Shown here piece after piece: positions 8,909-21,626 of a stretch of DNA of 64,000 nt; the stretch's first letter is position 1, and every line of letters starts with the position of its first letter. Under the pieces are notes generated by a model, which did not search any database, was not told the DNA's origin, and was given only the letters and a program-made list of their open reading frames with translations. The DNA lies in assembly GCA_016858145.1 (NCBI GenBank), contig JAEHOE010000149.1:242901-306900 (forward strand), in the 5' to 3' direction. The DNA is from Edaphochlamys debaryana (taxonomy: Eukaryota > Chlorophyta > Chlorophyceae > Chlamydomonadales). Both the position numbers and the translations under genes were made by a program.

Positions 8909-11900
8909 ATGGCGACCCACGCGCGCCGCGGCCTCGCCTCCCGCCGCCTCCCCCTAGCCTCCCTTCTCCCGCTGCTCCTCCTCGCCCTTCCAGCCCCCGC
9001 CGTCGCTCAGATGCCCGAGCCTTTCATGGGCTCGGACGCAGCGCCACCGCCGGGAGGCCCCGTCGACGTCAAAGTCAGCGCTCTGCTCGAGAGGATCATA
9101 GGTGGGTCGGGGCCCCGACAGGTGGACGAGGGTTCCGGCCGCCGGCGCAGCGCCCTAGCTCCCTAACCCCTCGCTCCCGGCCGCTTGCAGGCGTCGACCA
9201 GGAACACAGCAGCTACCAGGCAAGGGCGGGGGGTGGGGGAGAAGGGTCGGATGTAACGCGAGACACCCCCTTCTCGCCAGCCTGCTCGCCGCCATTTCGA
9301 TCCCCCTTCACCCCCTCCCTCCAACCCCATCCTCCCCCCCATCAGGCCGCCTGGTGGGTCATCCTCACCTGGCCCGACCCCACCGCCGGCGCCGCCGTGG
9401 AGGCCGCCACAGGGGCCGCTGTGGCCCCCAACGGCCCCCCCTGCGCCCGCTCGTGCGAGAGCGGCGGCCTGGCCTCCGCGGGCTGCTGCGACCGCGTGTG
9501 GCTGCCGCGGCTGCACGTGCTCAACGTGGTGGAGTACCCTCAGGTATGGGATTGGGATTGGGGGGCAAGACGTGAGGGGTAGCGGTGGGAAGGGGGCAAG
9601 CCTGGGTGTTGGTGGCTCAAGGGAAGGGGCACGTGCTCAACGTGGTCGAGTACCCGCAAGTGAGGGGGGAGGGGGTAAGGGGGTAAGGGGAAGGGATGGG
9701 GGAAAAGGGGTGAGGGCAGCGGGGCTTCTCTCTCTTCAGGAGGGCGGAGCTCAACGTGGTCGAGTACCCGCAGGCAAGGGATTGGGGGTGGAGACAGGGG
9801 AGGGGCAAGGAAGGTTCCAACCCTGCAGAGGGGGGTGTAGGCGCTAGGTAACCGGTTTTCTTTCCTCCCCTTCCCCCCCCCCCCAGGACCAGCTCCTCCG
9901 CTACCAGATCAATGCCAACAAGACCAGCGGCATCGTCACGTGGTCAACCCGCCTGGTGGCCACGTGGTGAGCAGGCGGGAGGGGGGCTGTCAAGGCTAAT
10001 ATTCACCACCCGCGAATGCTGGTATTTGTGGGGCCTGTGCTTCATTGCGCTCCCTGCCCCGTATCCTCTGGCATAAATGCCACCTTTCCAATACCCATCC
10101 CCCCTTGACGGCCCCCGTGCGTGCAGGTACTCCCCCTTTGACTTCCGCGCCTACCCTTTTGAGCACCAGCACCTGCTGCTGGAGCTGGGGCTGGCGGACA
10201 GCCAGGCAGCGCAGGCGGGGCTGAGGTGGGAGCACGTGGCCAAACTCAACAACACGCCGCACACAAAAGGTGGGGAGAGTGGGAGGGAAGAAGGGACGAA
10301 AGACGGACTGCTGCAAGGAACCACCTGCTTGTGGGCTCGTCACTGACATCTCACTCTCTCATACTCGTGTCGGTTGTCCTCTGCTGTGATCACACCTTCC
10401 CAGGCGCCGACCTCGCCGGGTGGCGCATGAAGTGGGGCAAGGGCAAGCTGTACGACAGCCGCAAGTGCATGACGGAGTACGGCGTGGCGGCGCCCACGTG
10501 GGTGGCGGGGGGGGGCGCGTTGGCTGCCGGTCTTCCTCTTCCTCTGCCACCTCTATGCAACTGATGCAAGCTCTGGAGCCAAACCCTAACCACCACCGCT
10601 GCCATAGAGCCGACCTGCCCTCACCCCGCCCATCCACATGCCCTGCCACCGTCCACCACCGCCGCCTGTAACCAGAAACCCCCTCCAGCGCACATACCCC
10701 CGTCCTTACGTTCATGCCCCTCCCCTGTTCCACCCCGCAGCTACAACCTCTCCGGCGCCCGCGCCTCCGGCGGCCCCGCCGTGTACGAGAGCATCCCCGC
10801 CTCCGTGCACCACTGGCCCAACAACACGGTACGGCACCCCCGTACGACACCTTAAGGAGCACCGCATGCGACCCTCGACTGCGCCCCGCCTCCGTCTACC
10901 CACCGCACCGCACCTGACTCGTGCGGCACCCCCGCCCGACCCCACACAACTCCCTTTCCCCCCCCCCAGGGCGCGGGCACCACCGAGCCAGACCCCTGCT
11001 CCCTGGGGGGCTACACCTCAGTGTACGACGAGGGCCGGGCGCTGTTCCCGCCGGTGGTGCGTGTGGGGCGGGGGAAGGGGGCAAGAATGGACCTCGGGAC
11101 GCGATGAGTTTCCCCCCCACAACCCAGCCAGCCTACGAAGTGCATCCGTCCGTTCTTGCATCGTTCTACTGACAACCGACAACCGACAGCCGCTCCTCAT
11201 CACAGTGGACCCCGCTGTGCTCCCTCCTCCTCCCCCCTCCATGCCAGGTGCTGGTAGCTGATGTCATGATCAAGCGAGTGTCCTCGTACTACGTCCTCAC
11301 CAATCTAGTGCCGGTGGGTGTGTGGCGGCGTTTACGTTTGCTTGTGTCCGCTGGTGGGGTGCAGGCAGGGCGCCGGCTGACCGGGGGCGGGGGGCTGGCC
11401 GGCGGTGGGGTGCGGGCCGCCACAGCCTGGTAGCGGTGGGATGCGCGCGTGCTTGTGTAGAACCCTTGCGCGCTCTCCTAGTCAACCCTCAACCCTCTCC
11501 CACCCCCCCATCCCCCCATCCCCCCATCCCACCCTAAACTCTCCTCCAACTTTACCCCCCGCAACCCAAGGTGCTCCTGATTACGCTGGTGGCATTCGTC
11601 ACCTTCTTCATGCCAACGGACGCACTGGGCGACCGCATGAGTAAGCTGCCTGCCTGCAGCTTCCCGTGGTCAATTAATGAGTAGTGCTCGGCTGGACAGG
11701 GTCCCCACCGCCGGAGTCTCGGCCCTTTATTGCTGCCATGCGTCGCCGCACCACCTCCACACAAACCCTCCACTCCTCGACCCCCGCCCGTTCTTCTTCC
11801 CATTCCCCCCCTCCCCCCAGGTGTGGTGCTCACCATGTTCCTATCCCTCACAGCCATGCAGGTGGGGGTGTGTGGGGTGGGGGTGGGGGGTGTGTGAGGG

Positions 11901-14900
11901 TGTGTGTGTGCGTGGGGTGGGAGGGGGGGTCCAGGGGGTCCCGGGCTCCTCACCGGGTGGCTCCCCAATGGTCGTTGACGCGCCAATCTCTCCCCACTTC
12001 CCCTCGCTCTCCCTCATTCTCCCCCTGCCTACCCCGCAGTTCGTGTTCGACTTCCCGCCCGCCAACTACATCAACGCACTGCAGCAGGTCGTACTGGTGT
12101 CGTACATCATGATCGCACTGGCCTGCGTGGAGGTGGGGCGGGGGGGGCCGGGCGGGGTCGAGGGTGTGAACGGGGACAAGGAGCGGGCCCTACGGGTGGA
12201 GGGGAAGGGGGGCGTGACAAACAGGCGGCGGGATGGACCGTGGGCCGTGGAGCAACCTTAATGATCTGCGCCTTTGTCCCCCCCCCTTTGCAGTCCCTCA
12301 TTGTCAACCGCCTCTCCACGGTAGGCAGAGATGGAGATCGCGGGCCGTAACCAGCTTTCGTGTTTGTGGATGGGCCCGGGTGTGCAGAAGCCGAGAACAA
12401 ATGAGAATTGAAAACCACATCTTGTTCGAGCGTAGCACTGAAGAGAGGGGCCGTACCCTTCGCTTGACCCTGCGCCCCTCCTCTGCACCTCCCCCCCTCA
12501 CACGCCCAGGTGTCGTACATCGTGGGCAACAAGCGGGGCGTGGTCAAGCGCTACCAGCAGCTGCTGGCCAAGTGAGATCCGGATCCGGGAATCTGTACGA
12601 CAGATACGTACTCTGACCCGTCTACGTTTGTTTCAGGGAGATTTCCCACCTTTCCTTCCACGCCCGCGCCCCTGCTTTCCATCCCCATTCCCCTCCTTAG
12701 GGCGGCCTTTGAGCGCTACCTGTCCCGCGAGCTCTTCCCCCACGCCAAGGGCAACGGCGCCGTCTACACATCGGGTAGGGAGAGGGTATGGGCTTGCTTC
12801 TGGGCATTGGAAGGGGCGTGCAATCGGTGCAAGTTTGGAACAAGGCCGAGGCGTCATGGGCCGTGTGCGCTAGGCCGCCCAGCTAGTGCCTTGACGGTAC
12901 GCCCCAGGTAACGCACAATCAATCCTAAAACTCCTCCTCGCCCCCTGTTTTCCATTCCCAGGCGTGAGCGGCGGCATTGCCGGCGGTAAGCCCCACGTCG
13001 TCCGCCGCGGGCCCGCGGGGGCCGGCGGCGGCGGCAAGGCGCGGTACGGCGGCGGCGGCAAGGCCGGCGGCGGCGGCAGCGGCGTGACGGCGCGGCGGGA
13101 GGACTCTGCTATGGGCGGCATCGTCATTCCGGAGGAGCAGGTGGGGGGTGGGGGAGTACTGAAGTGGGGAAGGAGGCTTGGAAGGAAGGCCGGAGGGGCG
13201 TTGAGAAGGGCAAGTCCCCACGCCCTTGATGCTTCCCCACGCCCGCGTCTCCCCTCGTTCCCCACCCCCCGCCCCACCCTCAGCACGTGGTCATCAGCAT
13301 CCCCCCGCCCCAGCCCAGCCCCGCACCCCCCACGCCCCAGCGCGCCGCCGCCCGCGCCTCCCCCGGCCGCCACCGGCGCGGCGCCGCCCCCACCTCCCCC
13401 CCTTCCCTCACCAACCCCTCCCCCAACCCCACCACCACCACCGCCTACCCCCCCGCCGCCGCCCCCATCAACCGCCGCGCCACCACCGGCTCCTCCATCT
13501 GCTCCGCCTCCGCCGAGGGCGACGGTGACGCCGAGGACGGGGGCTCGGAGAGGGGCGACCGCGTGGCAGAGCTCTACCACCCCCACACCCACACCCACGG
13601 CAGCGGAAACGGAGGCGGAAACGGCGGACACGGATCTGATCCGACGGCCTTTGGCGGCGGTGCCGGCACTGGCACTGGCTTCTCGCCCTTTGCATCAGCC
13701 CGCACCCAGGCCTCCTTCAGCTCCGGTGCGGCCCCCGGCCCCGGCGCCGGCGGTACGACCGGTACCGGCGCCGGTACGACGGCCGGTACGGCGTACTATC
13801 CGCCGAGCGACTTCGGCGACGGGCGGTCGGTGTGCTCCGTACGGTCCGGCAGTACGGCGATCGGCGGGCCCATGGCGGCCGCCGCCAACTGGCGGCGGCG
13901 GTTGGCGGCGCTGGGCCTGGTGGGGTCCCTCAAGGCCTTTCTGGTGGCGGCGTGCGCCTGGGTGGTTGGCGTGGCAACCGCCCCCGCCTCCTACTACCGC
14001 CAGGTGATACTGATCTGCGGTTGATACCGATATGGCACCACTGCCCTACCTCGTGCACTTAGCTGTAGCCGCTTGCAAGCAAGGTTAGATTGCTTTGGTT
14101 TTGCTAACGCTCTGTTTTGTCCCGCCGCCTATTACCGCCAGTGCAAGGAGGACCCCGAGTTTGCAAGTGAGGGGGGGGTCCGGGGTGACGGGGCTGCCGG
14201 CAGGGGGGGCCAGCAGGGCGTGTTGGGGGCAGATGGGTTTCACGCATGGGGGATGAGGGTGAGGTACCAACGTTGGTGAACAGAGCATGGGGACAGGCGA
14301 CGGGGTGGTGGGGGGGGGCGGGGTTTTGCGAGTGAGCAACGGTTGGGAGGCGACACGAGCGACAGGGTCGCATGGGAGGGCCATCCAGGGGCCAGGTCTA
14401 GCCATGTGGGTCGGCAGGCCTAGTCTTGTCCTCTCCCGGCCTCTCCCGCCCCCCCGAACCGCACACTCTGGCCCCGACTTCAGCCCCCTCCCCACCCTCC
14501 TTTCCTCCCTTAACGACCCCCCCCCCGCCCCCCCCGCCCCCCTTCCTCCCCCCCAGTGTTCCTGGCGGCCCGCATCGACAAGTGGTTCTGCGTCATCTCC
14601 TTCCTGGCTTACACCCTGGCCGTGACGGTGGGAGGGGCGGGGGGTGGGGCCGGGGGTGGGGCGGTGTGTGGGGCGGTGGAGTGAAGCAGGGCCCGACCGG
14701 CAGCCTTCTGGGCTTGGCAGCCTTCACAGTGGGCGGATACGACCTGGACCTGGCGGTGGGTGGGGAAGGGGAAGGCGGGCGAGAGGTTTGGCTTTATTTC
14801 GGTCGGGTTTCAGACGAGGCTCAGGCGCGAGTGAAACATGTGCTTCGTAGCATACGTGCACGGTGGCCGTGACGGTGGGTATGGGGGGCAAGGGCAAGCC

Positions 14901-15135
14901 AAGGGCCGGACGGACGCTGGAGAGAAAAGGGAAACCCCAGGGCAGGAATGGCAGCAGGTTCGGTCGGATTGGTCGTGCCGGGACTGCGGCGATGCGGCTC
15001 CAACCCTCATCCTCCCCTTCCTTCCCCTTTCCACCCTTTTCCCCCCCCCCCTTCAATCCCCAGGTGCTGCTGGTCCTGCAGGTGCAGCTGGGCGACCACA
15101 AGCTGATGCTGGGGGACCGGCCGGGGAACATGTGA
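8909..15135 (+). CDS. Pentameric ligand-gated ion channel subunit (pLGIC), Cys-loop cysteines absent
   Basis: Twenty exons, about 803 aa, all phases consistent: 8909-9101, 9191-9219, 9346-9543, 9887-9966, 10127-10269, 10404-10497, 10741-10828, 10970-11056, 11248-11313, 11571-11640, 11821-11861, 12040-12132, 12294-12320, 12510-12571, 12701-12774, 12962-13140, 13284-14003, 14142-14166, 14557-14627, 15064-15135. N-terminal signal peptide (LPLASLLPLLLLALPAPAVA). The extracellular domain has WVILTWPDPTAG, VWLPRLHVLNVVEYP and the loop FRAYPFEHQHLLLEL, where both canonical Cys positions are Ser/Leu. VSSYYVLTNLVP precedes M1 (VLLITLVAFVTFFMP). M2 is MSVVLTMFLSLTAMQ, M3 VVLVSYIMIALACVE, M4 DKWFCVISFLAYTLAV. 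The M3-M4 loop is huge (about 360 residues, Gly/Pro/His-rich) with a hydrophobic stretch near its end. Exon 2 uses a GC donor (9220). Expected role: plasma or flagellar membrane ion channel; ligand unknown. Confidence 0.85.
9513..9780 (+). repeat. Exon-edge duplication: three copies of the exon 3 end with donor
   Basis: The end of pLGIC exon 3 (CTCAACGTGGT...TACCC with its splice donor) recurs in the following intron. The shared core starts at 9521, 9636 and 9750, a period of about 115. Copy 2 keeps a GTGAGG donor and copy 3 has a GC donor. Confidence 0.85.
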
Positions 15136-16580
15136 GGGGCTGGGGAAAGAAAGGCGGGGAGTGGCAGGCGGAGGAGGCGGAGGAGACCGACCCGGCAGCT
15201 CCTAGGGTGGGCAGGAGGCTCTTTTTGGAAGGCGAAGCTGGAGCGGAGCGAAATGGTGGATGGGGCGGGGCGGCGGACGGAGAGCCGCTGTGTTGACTGC
15301 TGGGGATAGTGGGGTTTACCGGTATGCTGGGGGTTTGACTTTCAGCATGAGGATCACCGCATTCGGGTCCTGTTGTTTGTGTGTTGCGTGAGCTCTCAAT
15401 GAGCGTGAAGAATTCAGGGTAGCGCTCGAGCTCCTTTGGCCACAAGTCTTGCATGACATGGGTTCGGATGGACGGTGCTGGCGGGGTACCGCTAGGGAGG
15501 GAGGTGCCCTTGAACCCAGTGCGCACTGAGACGAGGTGCTTGAAGCTTCGTGCATGGGGGTCCCCACCCCTGATGACACCCAGGGGTCAGGGCCGCCCCG
15601 GCATGCTCGATGCCCAAGGATTGGTGTTGCCCGTGCGTTCCGGCAGGCTGTTTTGGTTGTGCATGTGCCCCGTCGAATCCCGAAACGGTGCATGTCCCGA
15701 GGTTTGGGGCTTTCGGGAGCAGTTGTGGTGTTGCGCCACACACCGCAGACATTAATCTGGCGGCGTACTTATGTTGGCGTGTTGGCAGTCGGGGTTTTGG
15801 GGATATCGTGGGCCAATGCTGCGGACAGATGGCTTGCCATGCCAGGTCCCGGTTGCATCTGGGTTGTGGACATCTGCGCAGCTGGGTAGATGGTTGGGTT
15901 GCGCAGATGGCTGGCTGTGTAAGGTTGCCCAGAGTATGGCCTGGCTTTCTGCGCTCCCACAGGAGCGTGCAGGGCCCATCGGGCTGGTCGGGGGCGGGAC
16001 CGCGGGAAGACCGTGCGGAAAGGCCTCGCCATGAACAGCCGTTTGGGTGCCCTCCGTTGTGGGGAAGGGAGCAGTAAGCTACGAAGCTTCCCATCAATTC
16101 GGGCTGTATCTCAGGAGGCGGAGTCGTAGAAGGCTCCACCAGGGGCGGGGGAGGAGGAGGTATTGGGGGCGGCACAGCTCGGAGGCGAGGGGGGCCGCGG
16201 GGGAGATGGGGCCGAAGCCCTATCGGGCACGGGCACGGGCGCGGGGCGGACGTCGGGCACGGCCGCGTAGGCCCTGGCGCCTACATCGCAGGGCTGACAA
16301 GGTTACTACGCACGCAAGGACGCAGGTCGACCCGGGCCCCGCGTGCAGCTGCTCCCGCGGCGGTGCGAGACCTCGGTCCTCGGATACTCGCGAAGGTCAA
16401 CTGCCCAGGCCCCATCCCGACAAGTCGCAGAAAGCTAATGCACTGCAAGCCTTCTTGTTCAGCACAACACGCTCACACACTTGCTAAACATCAACACGCC
16501 AAGGCAGAGTCACACAAGAAGCGCAAAACACTGTTTACACCCAAAACAGCCCCCGAGACAACCACAGTGACGTCTTAATC
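15136..16580. other. 3'UTR of the pLGIC gene and intergenic region
   Basis: TGTAA at 15918-15922, 783 nt after the stop, is a typical volvocine poly(A) signal distance. The remaining ~650 bp up to the next ATG presumably holds the promoter and 5'UTR of the next gene. No exon seen. Confidence 0.5.
15918..15922 (+). promoter_or_regulatory. TGTAA poly(A) signal candidate for the pLGIC gene
   Basis: Volvocine-type polyadenylation signal at a usual 3'UTR distance from the stop. Confidence 0.5.
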
Positions 16581-19500
16581 ATGTCTGTGACAACGCTACG
16601 GGCCACAGAGGCCATGCGCTGCGAGACTCCAACGCGGATGGCGAGGCCGAAAGCCAAGTCCTCGTCAAAGCAGCTGCTTATCCCCCAGTTTGCCTCGCAA
16701 GGCGCTAGCAGTGCCTCAAGGGAATCAGACCCGGGCGCATCAGCCACCTTCAACGAGCTGGCGCTCAACTTGGAGATGAGCGCGCTGCACGCCGAGCTCA
16801 GCGCCAGCTCCCCTGGCTCGCCTCCCTTTGCATCATTGACCTCAGAGCCGGTAGACAAGGTAGCGGGAGCTGAGCCCGCTGCCGGACCCGCACCCACATT
16901 CACCGTTTCCCTAGAGGTGTGCCCCTCGTTCGCCGAGCAGCGGGGGAAGGTGAGCATCACACGCTGAGGCCACTTGCGTCAGGGCTAAGATTGTGCAGGC
17001 GGGGGGAGAGATGTGCCGTGACCATCAAAACCGGTCGGTGATTGCGAGTCCCCCCGAGTCTAGTTCTTACCCCGGTCGCTTGCCCGCACTGCAGCCTGTG
17101 TTCTTCGACCGACACGCAACGCTGCAGCGCGTGCATTTTGAGCAAAGCTCCACGCTCGAAAACATGGCCGAGGGGGACGAGGAGGCGGGCGAGGGCGACG
17201 AGGACGACGCTGCCAACGCCCGCGGTGAGCCGATGCGCTCCCCTCTGACTCCTGGACTCGAGCGCAGGCTCGGTGCAGCGTCGGTTGAGGAATGAGGGGC
17301 ACCGGGCAGCCAGCGAAGCCAAGCGCCCAGGGCGTCCGCCTTCCAACGCACCGTTCACGTGCCCCGTGCCCCCCGGTGTCTGTGCCCTCCAGGCTCGGCG
17401 ATGCAGGTTAAGTCCACCTCAGTCGCGTCCACGTCGGCCCCTTCCTACTTCCCCTCGTGGGACATCTCGAAGTGGGTTTGCACCGGGTGTGGCAAAGCGA
17501 GGGCAGGGGCAAGTGCAGAGCCACTTGAGGGCGCACGGAGCGATTTGGGAACCTGGGACCTAGCGGGGCACCGGCTCTCCTCATTCGCCTGGCCAGGCCT
17601 CGCTCGCCTCTCATCACTCTGTGCCTGCCGCTCCCCCCCCTTTCCCTCCCAGGAGCGTCATCTGGGGCATGGCGGAGGAGGGGCTGCAGCGGGTGATGCA
17701 GGCGGAGGCGGAGGCCAAGGCGGCGCTGGTCAGCAAGGGGCACCGCGGCTGGGCGGCGGTCAAGAGCATGAGTGAGCGGGGCCACGGATGGGCGGGGGGG
17801 CTGAAGGGGTGTTTGTTGCTGAGCGGGGGGCTGAAGGGGGGAAGGCTCTGACGGGGATCTGGGTTGGCTACGGTAGCAGGCGTGCAGCCGAGGCCCTCGA
17901 GTGAGCAAGGCAATGCTGGAGGGCGGTTAATTGGGCACCTCGGGAGCTGGTGGGGCACCCTTGGCCACTCCCGTTTCCCCCCCTCATCCCCCCCGCTCTG
18001 CCCTTCCTCTCCCCCGCTCCACACCCTCCCCTCCAACAGGCAAGGTCATTGGCCTCGCGCGGCGGCCCCTGGGGCTGGGCAACTCCTCCCCGCTGCGCTC
18101 CGCCGGCTCCCAGCCCGCGCCCTCGGGCCACAGCACGGCGGCCTTCGCGGCGGGGCTGGCGGCTGCCACTGGGTCGGGTGTGGCCATGGGCGCGGTGGAG
18201 GAGCTGGCGCTGGCGGGGGTGGGCGCGGCCACGTCCAGCCTGGGGCTGGTGGCCACGGCGCCGCTGCTCATGACGGGCGCCGGCGTGGGGTTCAACCGGC
18301 TGCAGGTGGGGCAGGGCATGTGGGTTGGGGGGAGGGATGTGGGTTGGGGGGAAGGCATGTGGGCCGGGGCCGGAGTGGCAGGGCATGTGGGTCGGGACCA
18401 GGGTGGGGGTAGCGTGGGGTTCAACCGGCTGCAGATGGGGCTGCTGGGGTTGGGGCGAAGACATGTGGATTGGGGGTTGGGTGGAGGGATGTGGGTTGGG
18501 GCCGGGGTGGGGTGGCAGGGCATGTGGGTTGGGGCGGGCCTGGAGTGGAGTGGTGGGCGTGGGGCTCTGGGGCTGAGATGGCGTGGCGTGGCGGAAGGGT
18601 ACGCTGGTCAGGGTGGCAGCCTCAGCACGGGTGCCACTGATGTGGGTCGGCCTAGACATAGTTTTGCGATTGGCCGTGGTCGCCGGTATGATCAGTGCCT
18701 TTGGGAGTTAGGGCAGGCTAGCGGGTTGCCGGGCTTCAGGTCGTACCTACTCCCTGGGGTGGTGCCGTCATGTGGGTCGTCAGTCCACCAACCCACATCG
18801 CCCCAGCAATCCCTTTCAACCCCGACCCACATCCCAACGCGCACTCCCAAAGCCTCACCGACATTCGCCGTCGCTCGCTCCCCACCCGCGCAGAGCCTCG
18901 TGGGCCGCACCGCCACCAACGCCGCGGCCGACATCGTGCTGGGACCGGGCGCGTGCGAGGAGCAGCGGAGCGTGCTCAAGGCGCGGCTGCGGGCGGTGGT
19001 GTGCGGCGCGTCGGTGGCTTTCTTTGTGTACAATACCTTCATTTCCCATGACTCGCTCGGCTCCATCGACTTCCAGGCCGACTTCGCCACGTCGTGAGTC
19101 ACCCGAGGGGAGGGGGCGGGGGGGGCGGAAGGGTATGGCGTCGGGTAAGCCGTAACCATGTGTTTCGTCGCGCATACGCCGACTTGGTGTAAGCCTTTCT
19201 GCTCTTGGGCTTATGAGGCATAAAGGAAGCTATGTCAGCGATAAAAAGAGGATCAACTGACCACGTCGGTCGCGAACATAAGACAACATGCTAAGTGTAC
19301 TTCCCAGTAGTCTGAGGGGTCGAATGGGGTTGATGTGGTGGTTGGTTGGTTGGTGGGGGCATGGATGGGTTGGCCGCCGGGGCAGGGGCCCGTGAGGCAC
19401 GGGTTCTGTGAAGTGGCAATGACCTCAGGATCCCCGCTCCCTCTGACGAGTCCCCGCACCCCCCCCCCCCCTTCCGTCCCCTCCTCGCCATGGCTTTGCT

Positions 19501-19953
19501 CCACCCCCGCCAAATCGGGCACTGGCTGCAGCCTCAAGACGGTAAGTGCCGCCGTCGGGTCGTGGCACGCCTCATCTGGGTCGCCCTAGGGCAGCCCGTC
19601 AGCACCATGCGAGGCGCAGGGGCGCTGCAGCCACAGCATGGTGTTGCAGTGTGATCCGCCAGGATGCCGGTTCACACTGCATCACATGGCGCGGCGCTCC
19701 GGTCCTCTCGGACTTCATCCGCAGCACACCCTGGCGGCCGTCCGCCTCGTGCCCCCGCCAGGTCCTCCGCTTGCGCACACCACACGCACCGCTCACACCA
19801 TCCGCCACCCGTGCCCCACCCACACCGTTGCTTCCCCCCAACCAGACGCTGGACGTCATCACCACGGGCCCCTCGGTGCTGGAGAACTGCCGCGAGCTGC
19901 TGCAGATCGGCCTCACCGTGGGCCTGGGCGTGGCGCAGCGCTCCAACTCCTAG
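16581..19953 (+). CDS. Unknown protein, eight exons including a 10-nt microexon, about 431 aa
   Basis: Exons 16581-16949, 17095-17224, 17393-17486, 17653-17771, 18040-18305, 18894-19093, 19532-19541, 19846-19953, with consistent phases. The N-terminus is Ser/Ala-rich (KAKSSSKQLLIPQFASQ, FNELALNLEMSALHAEL). Next come PVFFDRHATLQRVHFEQSS with an acidic run (EGDEEAGEGDEDD) and FPSWDISKWVCTG. An amphipathic helix-like exon follows (MAEEGLQRVMQAEAEAKAA), then a Gly/Ala-rich hydrophobic region (VAMGAVEELALAGVGAATSS) that could insert in a membrane. The C-terminal part has EEQRSVLKARLRAVVCGASV, FFVYNTFISHDSLGSIDF and ENCRELLQIGLTVGLGVAQ. Start is the first ATG of the open exon. No family recognised; the fine splice grammar argues it is real. 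Confidence 0.6.
18283..18442 (+). repeat. Exon-edge duplication plus G-rich minisatellite in intron 5
   Basis: The end of exon 5 (GCGTGGGGTTCAACCGGC followed by TGCAG and the donor) at 18283-18310 is repeated at 18412-18440. The second copy has lost its donor (agatgg). Between and after the copies runs a degenerate repeat of ATGTGGGTTGGGG type to about 18560. Confidence 0.85.
19532..19541 (+). other. 10-nt microexon
   Basis: CCTCAAGACG flanked by ggctgcag and gtaagt. Upstream exon ends in phase 2 and downstream starts in phase 0; exactly 10 nt joins them in frame. Confidence 0.7.
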
Positions 19954-20636
19954 GCGGCGGGCCTGGCTGGGCCCGGCCTGGGCCTGGGCCTGGGCCTGGG
20001 CCTGGGCCTGGGCCTGGGCCTGGGCGCTCACAGCGGCTGCGGCTGCGGCTGCGTGACGGCTGTGGCGGCCGCGGATGTCAACTGGCTTGGCTTCACTTTG
20101 CGTGGGCTTCATCCCGCGGGTCGGGAGTGGAGGGAGCAGCGAGGGCGGCTTTGGTCGAGCAGCAGGGTGCAGGAGGATAGCTTGGCTGTTATCGCTTCAG
20201 CAAGCTGCAGGGGCCCCGCTGCTGTTGCTGTGGCGGCGGCTCTTGGCGGCAGCAGGTGTGCGGCGCAGTGGGAGCTGGACAACATGCATGCGCCCGTGGG
20301 TGTTGCAACCGCTCTGCTGTCCTGAACTGCGGAGTGCAGGGGGGCCCAGCGCTGTAAGCGTGGGGGCTTGGGCAGGAGGAGAGCCGGGCTTGGGAAGAGC
20401 GGCAGTGTACAATTCATCGGAGCGGCAGGCTGGGACGGCCCAAGGGGCTGAGCGAGGTACTGAGGCAGCTGCTCGATAGAATGATGCCTCTTATGGTAGT
20501 GGGCAGGTGCGTAGTGCAGCAGATGAACTTTTGGCCGGGGGATACCGTGGGCCATCTGTTTGAGTTAGCGCCGTTATGCGCCCTCAGCCTGAGGGCTCTA
20601 GCGGTGTCGAGTAAGCATGAGCTTGTGTGTCAGTAG
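19954..20636. other. 3'UTR/intergenic with GGCCTG hexanucleotide array
   Basis: About ten GGCCTG units at roughly 19974-20036 start just past the stop codon. TGTAA at 20353-20357 is a candidate poly(A) signal. No exon seen. Confidence 0.6.
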
Positions 20637-21016
20637 CTAATCTAGCGAGGTTACATACTCAATAGGCATTCTGCGCACGGCGGGAACCTCTGTGCATTTT
20701 GTATTGCCGCCGTACCCCCGCGTGCTTTGCACAGGGGAAGAGAGAGAGGTGCAGATAGAAGCCCTTGGTTTGCACCCCGGTCGTCGTTTTGCGAGATGAG
20801 ACGCCATTTCGTTGCTGTGCGAAGCCTTCATGCACACGCATCCCCATGTCGCGGGGGGCGTCATCTTAACTCGGATTTCAAACACTAGACGAAGAATCCT
20901 CTCATTTAGGCGACACGTGTGGATGCGGCTCCCCTTGCTTGTCAGATGCGACACCAAGGCCGAGTCTGGGGTATGCTGCTTGGGGCTGCTGGCGTCTTGG
21001 TCCGCCGCGGCTGGCT

Positions 21017-21057
21017 TGTCACGACCCAGCGTGTCCTATTGACCCCATGATGTCCCT
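21017..21057 (+). repeat. 41-bp direct repeat, copy 1
   Basis: Identical by eye to 21627-21667, 610 bp away. Confidence 0.9.
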
Positions 21058-21626
21058 AGCAAACGGTTTGGGAAGACGGCGACGTCCAGCAGGCACGCCC
21101 TTGCTGACGTCCTCTGACACGTAGATCTGGGCCTATCGCCCCCTCGCACGCTCAGCTTACTGGCGGATCGACGGTCGATGGCAAATTCGGCAGGAGCGCA
21201 CTCAACTCCTTACAGCAGCTACGCAGCTCTCCTAGCTACGTGCTCAGCAATAACGGCTTGGTCTGTCCACTACGTAAGCAACACCGGCACGCAGTACCAG
21301 AGAGCTTGGGAACAGACGCCGATGGCGGCTGTCCCCGCGCCCATTACCCCGCTATCCCCGATCGTACGACACTCTGTCCACCGATGATTGCTCACCCTAC
21401 CACATTACGCCACTAAGCCTCGACGCAGCTCCACCGGCTGCGGCGAGCAAGTCTGCTAACGAAATCCCCCGTGGTGCAATTGGGTTCGTGCGGCGCCTAC
21501 CTGCGTCCGCCGGCCCTTCGACTTCCCGCGACTTCTCCATGCATTTCCCGACACGGTCTCCCGGTACCCCTCCCGGTACCCCTCCGGATACCTTCCAGGC
21601 ACGGTGACATGCCAGTGCCTGACAGC

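Noticed and set aside
20637..20957. 106-codon - strand ORF
   Set aside because: No recognisable domain; lies in probable transposon debris.
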